From the NCBI GenBank assembly GCA_021018995.1, contig CM037595.1:97677491-97741490 (forward strand): a stretch of DNA of 64,000 nucleotides. Reading direction: 5' to 3'. This DNA is from Chloranthus sessilifolius (lineage: Eukaryota > Streptophyta > Magnoliopsida > Chloranthales > Chloranthaceae). The translations under genes and the position numbers were made by a program. The notes beneath the pieces were generated by a model. That model was given only the letters and a program-made list of their open reading frames with translations. It was not told the DNA's origin and did no database searches. Shown in pieces: positions 1 to 9,190 of this stretch. Each line of letters opens with the position of its first letter. The stretch's first letter is position 1.

Positions 1-239
1 ATATTTTTTTGTTATTGCTTAGAAACCATATAAAAGAATAGCACTTTATAGTGTAATATAGCACTTATCTGACAGTTCCCGACATTTCCAAATGACTGAA
101 ATTCCATTTCCGTGTCTATTTGGCTTCGTCTCAGTTCACTACCCATTCTAAATATAGTGCTGGGAAAAGATTCTACAGCAGGGTTATAAAGTTCCCATAG
201 CAGACCCAAATGGTTTCTGAAAAGCTCCATGCAGAAGCC

Positions 240-1475
240 TCACATTTAGCCTCAAGAAAATTAATCTAGATCTCTGACCTTCCTCTCTATTTGTTATTCA
301 AAATCTCCATTTGCTGAGGGGAAAATTAATCCACACGACTCAAAACCCAACTCATATATCATCTCATGTGCTCTCAACAGGTCCCCTCCCTGTCCTAGGA
401 GATTAATCATGCAAGAACAATGCTCTGCCATCGGATCAATCCCGAATTCTTCGATCATCGACTTGAAGTAACGAAACCCTAGGTGCAACAGCCCTCCACT
501 TTGTCCACATGTAGTTAGAACACTAACAAATGTGATATGGTTGGGTCTTAAACCATGGACTCTCTTCATCTGTTCAAATCATCGAAGAACCTCTCTTGCT
601 TTTCCATTATTAGCATAGCCAGAAATCAAAGCATTCCAAGAGACTAAATTCCTTTTGGGTAATGAACAAAATACCATTTTTGCATCGTTTATCCAACCAC
701 ATTTGGAGTACATGTCAATAAGAGCGCTCCCAACTACAACGCAAGAATCCAAAACGGACACAATGATGCAACAATGGACAAGTGTGCCCCATTTTACAGC
801 CGATAGACCAGCGATGCCTCTTAAAACACTAGAAAATGTGAAATCATCCTTCTTAACACCACATGAGTGCATCTTACTAAAGAAATCCAATGCCTCTAGT
901 GATCGATCCCTATTAATGTATCTGGCGATTATTGAATTCCAAGATGAGGAATTTGGATTGGGCATTTTGAATAGAATTCGAAAAGTGTCTTCCTCCCAAA
1001 TTGGGCAATGCCGTTGATCACTGCATTGTACGAGATGGTATCAGGAATAGACATTCGATGCAAAAAGTGGCAAGCCAAATCGACTCTTTGGTTTCTGACA
1101 CTTGCTTCTATAACTGAATTCCAAGACACCACATCCTTGTCCTTCATCTCCTTAAACCCTAAGATCGCATACTCTACAAATCCTCATTTTCCATACATGT
1201 CTACCAAACAGTTCCCAACCACAACACTTAATTCAAAACCAAATTTTACAATGTTGCCATGAATTGTCTTGCCCAAATTCAAGAACGATGATTGGGAACA
1301 AGCGGAAAATGCAGTTGTGAACGTGAACAAATCTGGATGCAAATCCGATTTGAACTACTCTGAAACCAGACCCAATGCCCTTACCCACTGGCCACATTGC
1401 ACGTCACACTGCCCACATTGCACGTACCCAGAAATCAAAGAATTCCAAGACACTACATTTGGTTGAGGAATTACA
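240..1475 (-). pseudogene. Decayed PLS-type PPR protein gene
   Basis: The minus strand encodes successive PPR-like repeats in broken frames. 929-1147 begins with a KDVVSWNSVI block. 579-965 holds SWNSIIARY, a FTFSSVLRG segment, ALIDMYSKCG and NLVSWNALISGYANNGK. 294-569 holds RPNHITFVSVLTTC and a segment like the C-terminal E-motif approach. Such repeats are typical of PLS-class PPR proteins, which bind organellar RNA in mitochondria or plastids. At least two frameshifts (near 965 and 575) and several stops separate the blocks, and sequence up to about 1475 is still weakly PPR-like but full of stops. No DYW domain is visible, so the 3' end is truncated or decayed. I see no intact start codon. 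A real but intron-containing gene is unlikely because the breaks fall inside repeats without splice sites. Confidence 0.8.
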
Positions 1476-2150
1476 ACAAATGCGTGGTGTGCATCATAAA
1501 TCAAGTCAAGTTTCACATACATACTAATAAGAGAAAATATAAATCAAGTCAAGTTTCATCCATAACCAACATTCCTAGGAAAATTTAACATTTAGCTTGC
1601 TGATGTTATCAGAACAGCAGCAAGATGATATATGACCAACATATATTTTAAGGCTATATAAAAAATAATATTAATACCACCCAATTCAAGCTAATCTTCA
1701 CCAGTATATTTGATGGAATATGTTCTTATCTTTATAGATTTTCTGTACCATATGGGACATTGTTGAAGATTACCAGCAAAAAAAAAAAGAAATCTCACTA
1801 GTGAGAAAGAAACAGAGAACCCTCATTTCAAGATCAATAGAGAGCCCCTACATTAGCAGAAGTAGAACAAGAATACCATATATACATCTAAAAGCCCAAG
1901 TTATATAGGTCAAAACCCACTTAAATCCACCCAAAAATCTACGTAATAACAAATATTTGAGTAAATAGTCTGATCTTACAAGATAGGCAAATACCAATAA
2001 AAATCAATATTCTAAAACCCTAAATTTCTGTCTCAAATATAATTTGAAAAAGCATCACAAAGATCTGAAGATTTAAAAATAAATAAACAAAAAAATGAAG
2101 AGATTGGTGAGAATAACGAACATATAGATTTCGAATCGGTTGAGAAGGTT
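1476..2150. other. AT-rich spacer
   Basis: No convincing coding region or structured element is seen here. The stretch is AT-rich with short A runs (for example near 1780) and lies between the PPR relic and the possible exon on its right. Confidence 0.5.
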
Positions 2151-2153
2151 GAA

Positions 2154-2369
2154 TCAGATCCAATGGTCCTGTAGATTTGGGATATTGGAAAACCAATGAA
2201 GGAGGGAGAGATCGGCCGGATCTGAGGATCTGAGCGAGAGGAGTTTAGCGATGAGCGATGAAATTAGGGCTGAGCGAGAGGAAGCTTTGAGCGTGGAATG
2301 AGTAGGTTGCATGGAGTCGGTCGGCTGCGTGAGTGGCCGGGAAATCACCTCTTTTGTAGTGAGTAGCAT
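2154..2369 (-). CDS. Possible first exon of an unrecognised minus-strand gene
   Basis: A 71-codon minus-strand frame starts at an ATG ending at 2369. Just upstream in transcription (about 2370-2545 on the plus strand) is a strongly CT-rich tract when read on the minus strand, which is typical of plant 5' UTRs. The peptide is rich in Ser, Leu and Thr and has Arg but few acidic residues in its first 50 residues, as organelle-targeting sequences often do. I do not recognise a family. It lies upstream of the PPR relic on the same strand, so it could be the original 5' exon of that gene, or simply 5' UTR. No splice donor is obvious at its end. Confidence 0.25.
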   Translation of the reverse strand: MLLTTKEVISRPLTQPTDSMQPTHSTLKASSRSALISSLIAKLLSLRSSDPADLSLLHWFSNIPNLQDHWI

Positions 2370-2559
2370 CGCCGATTGGAGGAGCAGGAGCAGCAGTCGC
2401 CCGCCTCGCAGAATGGAGAGAGAGAGAGGGGTGTGTCGTGTTGGAGGGGAGATTGAGAGAGGGAGAGAGAGGCTCTGGCTCTGGCTATTATTTCTTGTGG
2501 GTAAAAGAAGACTGAGAGCGTAGACCGAGAGCGTGGGTGGAAGAAGACGAAGAAGATTA

Positions 2560-2700
2560 GGGCACCATTTAATTGGGCGCGAATTAACTTTTGGGTGCCT
2601 GAGGTCATAAGTTCGAACCCACTTATATGTAAAAAGGTGATTAAAGTGGGCCGTTGTATCACCTAAACCTCAGCCTAGGGCCATTGCATTGGTTAATTTC
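2560..2700 (+). repeat. SINE-like fragment with a Pol III B-box-like motif
   Basis: A GTTCGAACCC motif at 2611-2620 matches the B box of tRNA-derived SINEs. No good A box is found upstream, so this would be 5'-truncated. The call rests on one motif. Confidence 0.25.
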
Positions 2701-2724
2701 TCTACAACGGCCAGAAACCGTGGT

Positions 2725-2846
2725 TGTTTTTAAGTGACTGGTGTTGTTTATTTCCCATTTTCACGTAACATGTGGCACAAATCCCAAAAGGTGAGTGTGA
2801 ATCATGTTTGATGTTACGCTAATCACATTCACTTTATGGTATTTGT
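2725..2846. repeat. Left part of a hairpin MITE split by Copia-1
   Basis: Sequence at about 2770-2805 (containing ACATGTGGCACAAAT) is complementary to sequence that becomes continuous only when Copia-1 is removed (2822-2846 joined to 41531-41541). The same palindromic family recurs at about 41835-41985 and 42485-42710. Confidence 0.55.
2842..2846. repeat. Target site duplication of Copia-1, left copy (TTTGT)
   Basis: TTTGT directly precedes the LTR start TGAAGGTATGG and is repeated exactly at 41526-41530 after the far LTR. Confidence 0.85.
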
Positions 2847-3274
2847 TGAAGGTATGGATCGAAGTCGACGGTTGATCGCAAGATCAATAGGGCGATGTTG
2901 TGAAGCTAGTGATCGTTGATTGAATAAACGCTATTTCTCAATGAACATTTTCTCTTTCTTTTTCAATGTTTTGCTCATGACACAAAAGGCCTTCTTTTAT
3001 GTCAAAACTCTAACGTTCGGATCTGTGTGCATTCAATCGGAGAAATGACCCATCTTAATATTGTAATCAATAAATAATAAACTCAGTTACCATTTTACAA
3101 AGATTTGTTTTCAAAAATATATTTAAAATAAATATTAGTTAATATAATATACTATAAAAATAATTTGTACATAAATATGGTAACAAGGGTTTATTATTGA
3201 TATTATGGAGATTTACTCAAGATGATTTCCATAATATCGGTTGTGCCTAACAACACCATGGCTAAATACTAACA
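2847..3274 (-). repeat. Copia-1 3' LTR
   Basis: It aligns along its length with 41089-41525, starts TGAAGGTATGG and ends TAACA. Its neighbour at 3275 is the polypurine tract read on the minus strand. Confidence 0.9.
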
Positions 3275-3554
3275 TCTCCCACTTGGCCATGTGGGCCGTG
3301 TTATGTCTAAGGTTTTTATCGTTTTAGGACTTACCCATTAGAACATATCCCAATTGTGAGGTTTTGCACGCCAAAAACGTATTTATCCATCACAACAAAT
3401 CTTGTCTGAGTCACGAGGTTTTACACGCCAAAGTAGATTTGCCTATCATGACCATTTATCCCAATCGTAAGGTTTTACTCGCCAAAGTAGATTTGCCCAT
3501 CACAGTTCTTTTTCAATAGAGATAAATTATTAAGTGTCTTGGAATCAATTTGAT
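3275..3554 (-). repeat. Copia-1 polypurine tract and 3' UTR with short tandem repeats
   Basis: The polypurine tract AAGTGGGAGA (minus) abuts the LTR. At 3350-3510 a unit of about 63 bp containing GAGGTTTTRCACGCCAAA is repeated three times. Copia-2 has the same tract and a weaker version of the repeat at about 35660-35760, so the two elements belong to related families. Confidence 0.65.
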
Positions 3555-4730
3555 TTAGGCATCCCTAAGTCTCATCAAGCCAACATGTTTTGAAAATAAT
3601 TTCACACTTAGACCTTTTGTCAAAGGATCGCCAACCATATCAGAAAAAGGTAAATGACTTACAGTCACTTCTTCTGTCTTTACTACATCTTGTATGTAGT
3701 GATATTGAACTTTAATGTGTTTGCCCTTAGAGTTATTTGCTCCACTTTCAATCAATTTAATTGCAGCTTTGTTATTATAAAATAAATGCACAGGCTTGTC
3801 AGTTATATCAAGTTTCATATATTTGATTAAACGTTTTATCCAAACAGCATATGTACAAGCTGCACTACAAGCCACATACTTGGCTTCTTGAGTATGTAGA
3901 GTAACACATTCTTGTTTCTTACTAGACCAAGAAACAACAACTCCAAAGAGGAAAACATGACCAAAGGTGAATTTTTCATCATTCTTGTCCCTAGCATGAT
4001 CAGAATCAGAATATCCTTGAACCTCAAGCTTATCAGATTGAAAACATAATTTAAGGTGTTTCGTACCCTTTAGATACCTCAAAACTCTTTTTACTGCATG
4101 CCAGTGTTTTATACCAGGGCTATTTTGGTATCTACCAACAAGACCTACTGTGAAAGCGATATCTGGTCTCGTGCATAGCATAACATACATCAAACTCCCT
4201 ACAACTTGAGCATAGGGAATGTTTAAGCTTTCTTGTCTATGATATGGACAATCTTTTTTACTGAGTTTCAATCTCTTTTCCACTGGTATGGACAAAGGAT
4301 TACAACAATCCATTTTAAATCTTTTTAGAATTATGCCAATATATCTTTCTTGACTTAAACAGATCATTCGAGATTTTCTATCTCTATTTATTTTTATTCC
4401 AAGAATATAGGATATCTCTCCCATGTCCTTCATCTCAAACTGAGAGTTAAGCCATGATTTGGTGTTATCAATCATTTCTAAATCATTTTCAGCAAGAAGT
4501 ATATCATCTACATACAAGGATAAAATAGCAAACCTGCTGCCACTCTTTAAGACATATACACAATGATCTAATTTGTTGACCACATATCCCATTTTAAGTA
4601 TTGCACTATGAAATGTCAAATACCATTGACGTGAAGATTGGTTAGCCCGTATAATAATTTTTTTAACTTATATACTTTATCTTCATGTCTTTTAATCTCG
4701 AAACCTTCTGATTATTTCATAAAAATGGTT
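3555..4730 (-). pseudogene. Copia-1 reverse transcriptase (C-terminal part) and RNase H
   Basis: A 354-codon frame (3555-4619) carries the RT catalytic motif YVDD within SLYVDDILLAEND. It is followed by KDMGEISYILGIKI, LSQERYIGIILKRF, YAQVVGSLMYVMLCTRPDIAF and the RNase H start GYSDSDHARD. Family members usually read GYSDADWAGD, so this RNase H motif is altered. RT copies element RNA into cDNA and RNase H removes the template inside the virus-like particle. Upstream RT sequence including the SSRQWYLTFH block continues to about 4730 in another frame after a break near 4620. The frame ends with a normal stop at the expected C terminus. Confidence 0.9.
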
Positions 4731-5282
4731 ACTTTTAATTCTCCATTTGGAATAGTTCTAAATCAAAATGGGTAACAATAGATAAAATGATTCTAATTGA
4801 CATAAATTTAGCTACAGGAAAATATGTATCAAGATAATCTATCCCTTCTCTTTGGGTAAAGCCCTTAGCTACAAGTCTAACTTTAAATTTATTAATTGAC
4901 CCATCTGATTTTAGTTTCTTTTTTAATACCCATTTACATCCATAGCATTTCTATCACTAGACAAATCATTTATTTCTCATACTTTATTCTTTTCTATGGA
5001 ATCAAGTTCTTCATTCATTGCTTTTAGCCATTCATTAGATTCAAGTGAATTAATAGCTTCATTATAATTACTAGGATCATCTCCCTGATCCAAGTCAATG
5101 TATCCTATATCTTCATCTAAGTGAACATAAAAGTCATTCAAGTATGAGGGAGGAGTCCTTGTTCTTTTCTGACTACTAATAGTAGTATGAGGTACATATA
5201 TTCCTATATTCACAGGTTGTATGGAATTATTATTTGTAATGGTGTGATCATCATCTATCATAAAAGGATTTATGTTTTCAGT
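4731..5282 (-). pseudogene. Copia-1 N-terminal RT region and integrase-RT linker
   Basis: A frame at 4977-5261 holds the acidic linker ending in the EWLKAMNEELDSIEKNKV block that normally begins the Copia RT. The segment between it and the YVDD-bearing frame has stops and shifts. This part links integrase and RT in the Copia polyprotein. A matching block, ELLDVMNDEINLIEKNKV, is present in Copia-2 at 37230-37436. Confidence 0.75.
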
Positions 5283-5960
5283 TTATAAAATATTATCATT
5301 GGTTAGATTTTCTAAAAATTCAGCATCTCTACTTTTTATTAATCCCTTATCTTTATGATAGAATCGATAACCTTTTGATCCTTCAGAATATCCTATAAAA
5401 TGACATCTAATGGTTTTATAATCTAACTTATCTCTAAGTTGATATGGTACTAATACATGAGCAATCGATCCCCATTTTTTAAAGTTACTTAAGTTCAATT
5501 TTCTTCCTGTCCACAACTCATAAGGCGTTGTATCTATATCTTTGGTTGGAATCCTATTAAAAATATACATAGCGGTACTTATGGCTTCTCCCTAAAAATT
5601 TTTTAGATAAATTAGAATGAGATAACATAGACCTAATCATTTCCATTAGAGTCCTATTTTGTCTTTCAGCTACACCATTTTGTTGTGGTGTATAAGTCAT
5701 TGTTAAGTGACGTTTAATTCCAAATTTGCTACAAAAATATTTAAATTCATCGGAAGTAAATTCTCTTCCTCTATCTGTTCTTAAAATTTTGATATTTCTT
5801 CCAATTGATTTTCGTCCTCACTTTTATATTCTTTGAACATGTCTAAAGCTTCTGATTTACTACCAATAAGATAGACGTGGCCAAACCTAGAATAGTCATC
5901 TATAAAATTAATAAAATATTATTTTTGTCTATGGTTTATATTAAAAGGCCCACATATATC
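5283..5960 (-). pseudogene. Copia-1 integrase core and C-terminal part
   Basis: 5283-5570 encodes MYIFNRIPTKDIDTTPYELW, KWGSIAHVLVP and a HFIGYSEGSKGYRFY block, the region after the catalytic core in Copia integrases. Upstream, about 5590-5960 on the minus strand encodes in broken frames the TPQQNGVAERQNRTLMEM motif with the catalytic Glu, and the preceding core. Integrase joins element cDNA to host DNA. Frameshifts near 5585 and 5800 disrupt it. Confidence 0.8.
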
Positions 5961-6025
5961 AGAGTGAATTATTTCAAGTAATTATTTACATCTTTCAGTT
6001 TTGGGGAAAGGTTTACGAGTTAATT

Positions 6026-6502
6026 TCAAGATAAACATGATTCACAAGTGGAGAAATTAAAACTTTTAAGTTTGGGAATTAATTCTTTATCTGACATATT
6101 TTTTATTATAATCTTATTTATATGTCCTCGTCTTAAGTGCCATAGATATGGATCATCATCACATACATTCATAGACACATCAAAATAAGTGGAAGTAAAA
6201 GTTTCATTAATCACATTCAGACGATACAAGTTGTTCATCCTACTTTCCCAAGCAATGACACGTCGATGCTTCCCAATTGACACTTTTTCAGATAAAAACC
6301 TAATCTCAAAATCCTTTTCATCTAGTTTAGGAACAAAAATCAGATTGTGCCTCATGTTCGATGCATACAAAGTTTCTGACAAGCAGAGCTTAATATCCCC
6401 AAGTAACTGCAACTTGAAGGTGTCAATTCCTAACACGTCACAGTATGTGTCATTTCCTATATAAATACGCTGCTCACTGGCTTTGACCTCTTTAAAGTCC
6501 AC
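6026..6502 (-). pseudogene. Copia-1 protease-proximal and GAG-pre-integrase region
   Basis: A 158-codon frame begins in the protease-to-integrase spacer (VKASEQRIYIGNDTYCDVLGIDTFKLQL) and ends with the GAG-pre-integrase module (LWHLRRGHINKIIIKNMSDKELIP, then CESCL). The His and Cys residues form the HHCC zinc site of integrase. Copia-2 has the equivalent at 38256-38762. The next block toward integrase is separated by stops. Confidence 0.8.
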
Positions 6503-6691
6503 AAAACCATCCTGTCACCTAGCGACGTGTCGTGTGGAGGAAAAATTCACTCACCAACCATTCAGATCATGGTCTCCAACCAATGATTCAGAGCAAACAC
6601 AGACAACATCGAGCCTATTACCATTATTATTGTTATTCTTACTATCACCATTATGATTGTTATTCTTCGATTTTTCTAGACAGTTTGATTC
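6503..6691 (-). pseudogene. Copia-1 gag end and protease start, left of the Tat/Ogre insertion
   Basis: Read on the minus strand, the first codons after the insertion junction supply the last Cys of the gag zinc knuckle. A low-complexity Asn-rich stretch follows and then an in-frame stop. The rest of the knuckle lies at 30855-30975, on the other side of the 24-kb insertion. Confidence 0.7.
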
Positions 6692-6696
6692 GTAAT
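6692..6696. repeat. Target site duplication of the Tat/Ogre-like element, left copy (GTAAT)
   Basis: GTAAT here and at 30850-30854 directly flank the two outer LTR ends. Joining across the duplication restores continuity of the Copia-1 gag frame. Confidence 0.85.
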
Positions 6697-7533
6697 TATT
6701 GGTGCGCACTTTTTCTAGGATCCTCTTGGTCCTTGTTGAATCAGTGGCCCAATTCTATCCAAGTGGACTCTAACGATGCGGTGTTTAGAATGTTGGAGAT
6801 AAAATAAAAAAGGGGATTTCTAGGAAGATTCCTAATTTATTGTGATCGCCAGCTGTAGATATTTAACGACACTGCAACACGTAAGTGATCACACTTTAGA
6901 GCGGGTGTGGGTTACTTCTTTACTGAATCGTGCACCTGCGAACGTTAGCAGTTATGACTCTTCCTTATAGTTTAGATAGTTTAATTTTCCTTTTCTTTCC
7001 TTGTTATTATCGTAAGTTTGATTGGTTTAAATTTCCTAATTCTATTGTTTATAGTGACCTAATCTAATATTCTAATCCTATTAGGAGTCTAATTAGCCTT
7101 AGGTGTTGTAGTCATGTTAGAAGTTTAATTAGTTTAATTTCCTAATCTTACTAGGAATGCAAATGTATTAATTCTAATGAATCTCTAATTAAATCAAGCA
7201 TGCTCATTATACTCGAATTCTAATTGGAATAGAGGACTAATTTTACTAAAACTCTAATTGAAGATAGAGACTGATTTTTACTAAGACTGAAAATTAAAAT
7301 TAATTATTAAGAAAACCTAAACCTAAGAACTAAAAAACTAAAGGTCGAGGCTAAAGGTCATATTTTTACCTAGGGTCAAGACTGCGGAGAGAAATCTCAA
7401 AAATTCGAAGCTTGAATCTCGAAATCATGGCTAAGGTTCTCTGTGTGTTCGTTCTCGGAGTTTTTTGGTCTCGAAATTTCCAGCTTCTCTTCTCAAAATT
7501 CGCAGCCTCTCTTGGGGCGAAAATAAAAAAAAG

Positions 7534-7541
7534 CTTTTATA
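7534..7541 (-). promoter_or_regulatory. LTR TATA box
   Basis: TATAAAAG on the minus strand. The same box is at 29653-29660 in the other LTR. Upstream on the minus strand lie the GCGC-rich cluster and the hairpin array, which would be U3. Confidence 0.6.
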
Positions 7542-7719
7542 AGTTTTTCTTCAATTACACATCATTTTTCAGGCGTTTAACTGAAATAGCGTCGGTTTCT
7601 CGATTTTTAATCGCTTTGAGTCGGTCACCGACTCAGTGAGCGATCGATTGACTTGCTCAGTGAGTTTCCTAGTTCTAACAATGTCAAGACTAATTACATG
7701 CCTGGTGTGGAGTACGCAA

Positions 7720-7970
7720 TCCAATTAAGCGTCTCTTTCGAAGCGCTTGATCGAGGAAGCTTGGGGGTCAAGGACTATAAGACTAGGTCAGGCGTAGGCC
7801 AATTGCGCGCCGGTAGTTGTACGCTCAATTCGATTGCGCGTCTCATTTCAGGCGCAATCGAGTCTCGAGGTGGTCTGGAAAAGGAAGTCTGGTCTGGAAG
7901 GGGGACTGATTGCACATGTGTGATTTGGCGTGTGATCGAATTGCGCGCATGATTTTAAGCGCGTAATTTG
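7720..7970 (-). promoter_or_regulatory. Cluster of GCGC / ATTGCGCGC-like motifs in the LTR
   Basis: Several variants of ATTGCGCGC, GATTGCGCG and AAGCGCGTAAT occur within about 250 bp, next to the LTR TATA box. The same kind of cluster precedes both internal antisense TATA boxes (10690-11060 and 13070-13425). Confidence 0.5.
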
Positions 7971-8002
7971 GGGTTGACTAGGTCTGAGTCGGGTCTAAAA
8001 TG

Positions 8003-8635
8003 CCAGACTATATTTCAGTCTGTATTTTGACTATATACTATTGTTTCAGTATATAGCTTCCCTACATTGGGCTCTGAGCCACACAGTTATTGTTTCAGCC
8101 TGTGTTCAGCTATATACTATTGTTTCAGTGCATGGTTCCCAATTTAGGGTCATGGGGCCTGAAGTGCTAGACTATTATTTCAGTCTGTATTCTGACTATA
8201 TACTATTATTTCAGTATGTAGTCTCCCTATGTTGAGCTCCGAGCCACAAAGCTATTGTTTCAGCCTGCGTTCAACCATATACTATTGTTTCAGTGCATGG
8301 TCCCTACGTTAGGGTTAGGGGGTCTGAAATGTTAAACTATTGTTTCAGTCTGTATTTTGACTATATACAATTGTTTCAGTATATAGTCTCCCTACGTTGG
8401 GACCTGCGCCACAGAGCTATTGTTTCAGCCCGTGTTTAGCCATGTACTATTGTTTCAGTGCATGGTTCCTAATTTAGGGTCATGGGGCCTGGGCCACAGA
8501 ACTATTATTTCAACCTGTGTCTAGTCATATACTATTGTTTCAGCATATAGTCCCACATTAGGGTAAAGAGATCTGAACTACAGTGTTATTATTTCAGTCT
8601 GTGTTCAGTCATATACTATTGTTTCAGTATATGGT
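8003..8635. repeat. U3 array of about 16 small hairpins with a shared loop (left LTR)
   Basis: TATTGTTTCA or a close variant recurs about every 20-60 bp, flanked each time by complementary arms. Examples are CTATATAC/GTATATAG at 8031-8056, CCATGTAC/GTGCATGG at 8440-8465 and CATATAC/GTATATG at 8610-8633. A second type alternates with these and has arms like CACAG/CTGTG. The right LTR carries the same array at about 30125-30735. Confidence 0.8.
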
Positions 8636-8756
8636 TCCTACGTCGGAGTGCGAAACTTTCAGAGAAGGTAAGTTCTTTCTAAAAAGTCATAGGAAAGGTC
8701 AAAGGTTGATCGAACAAATTTATATATTCCGAGAGGAAAAAATGGGGGTGTCTACA

Positions 8757-8775
8757 GATGCCCCTCTTCGACGCG
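8757..8775 (-). promoter_or_regulatory. Tat/Ogre-like element polypurine tract
   Basis: On the minus strand GAAGAGGGGCATC directly precedes the 3' LTR start TGTAGACACC. This is the position and composition expected of the plus-strand primer. Confidence 0.75.
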
Positions 8776-9012
8776 CTCTTGCGAAGTAAGAACACGTCGA
8801 AGAAGTAGACACCCCTAATTCGAGGTGTCTTCTCGTTTCTCTTAGAAAATCACAAATGTGAATTGGGAATGTTGACATGACATATTTGACTTTCTTATCT
8901 ATCAGCGCAAGCTAAAATGGAGCATTCGGAGGCCCAGTGGTAACTGCGAAATGCGTGTTCCATGCCCTGGATGCCCAGGGGCGATCCCGTACAGTCGACG
9001 AGAGAAGTCAAT
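8776..9012. other. Start of element 3' region, no gene seen
   Basis: Non-coding sequence between the polypurine tract and the 85-bp repeats. It contains a diverged partial copy of the repeat unit (ATGCCCAGGGGCGATCCCG near 8970). Confidence 0.4.
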
Positions 9013-9190
9013 GTATCCTATTCCGCAGGTGCAAGGGGCATCCCGTCGCGTGGCGCAACCTGCTATGAGTGACAGTCAAAGGGAAAGGAGAAACACTATA
9101 TCCTAATCTGTTGGTGCAAGGGACATCCCGCCGCATGTCGCGATCTACTGCAAGGGGCAGTCAAATAGAGTGATATGACGCAGTCGAGGT
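9013..9190. repeat. Two diverged 85-bp direct repeats
   Basis: TATCCTA at 9014 and 9099 begins two units that share GGTGCAAGGG-CATCCCG, a GTCGCG-like segment and GACAGTCAA or GGCAGTCAA. They differ at roughly one base in five. Confidence 0.6.

Larger units (their letters stand above)
6697..8756 (-). repeat. Tat/Ogre-like element 3' LTR (internally deleted)
   Basis: It aligns with 27997-30849 at both ends but is about 0.8 kb shorter. The right copy has extra sequence between about 28590 and 29400 that is missing at about 7278 here. It contains the U3 hairpin array (8003-8635), a GCGC-rich cluster (7720-7970) and a minus-strand TATA box (7534-7541). Confidence 0.9.

Noticed and set aside
655..1588. 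Plus-strand open frames across the PPR relic
   Set aside because: They are the reverse complement of PPR repeats and have no domain of their own.
6189..6464. Plus-strand 91-codon frame
   Set aside because: It is opposite the Copia-1 GAG-pre-integrase frame, which has clear motifs.
8641..8740. Possible CRISPR-like spacing of the TATTGTTTCA repeats
   Set aside because: The repeated units are short hairpins in a plant LTR, spacing is irregular, and the context is eukaryotic.
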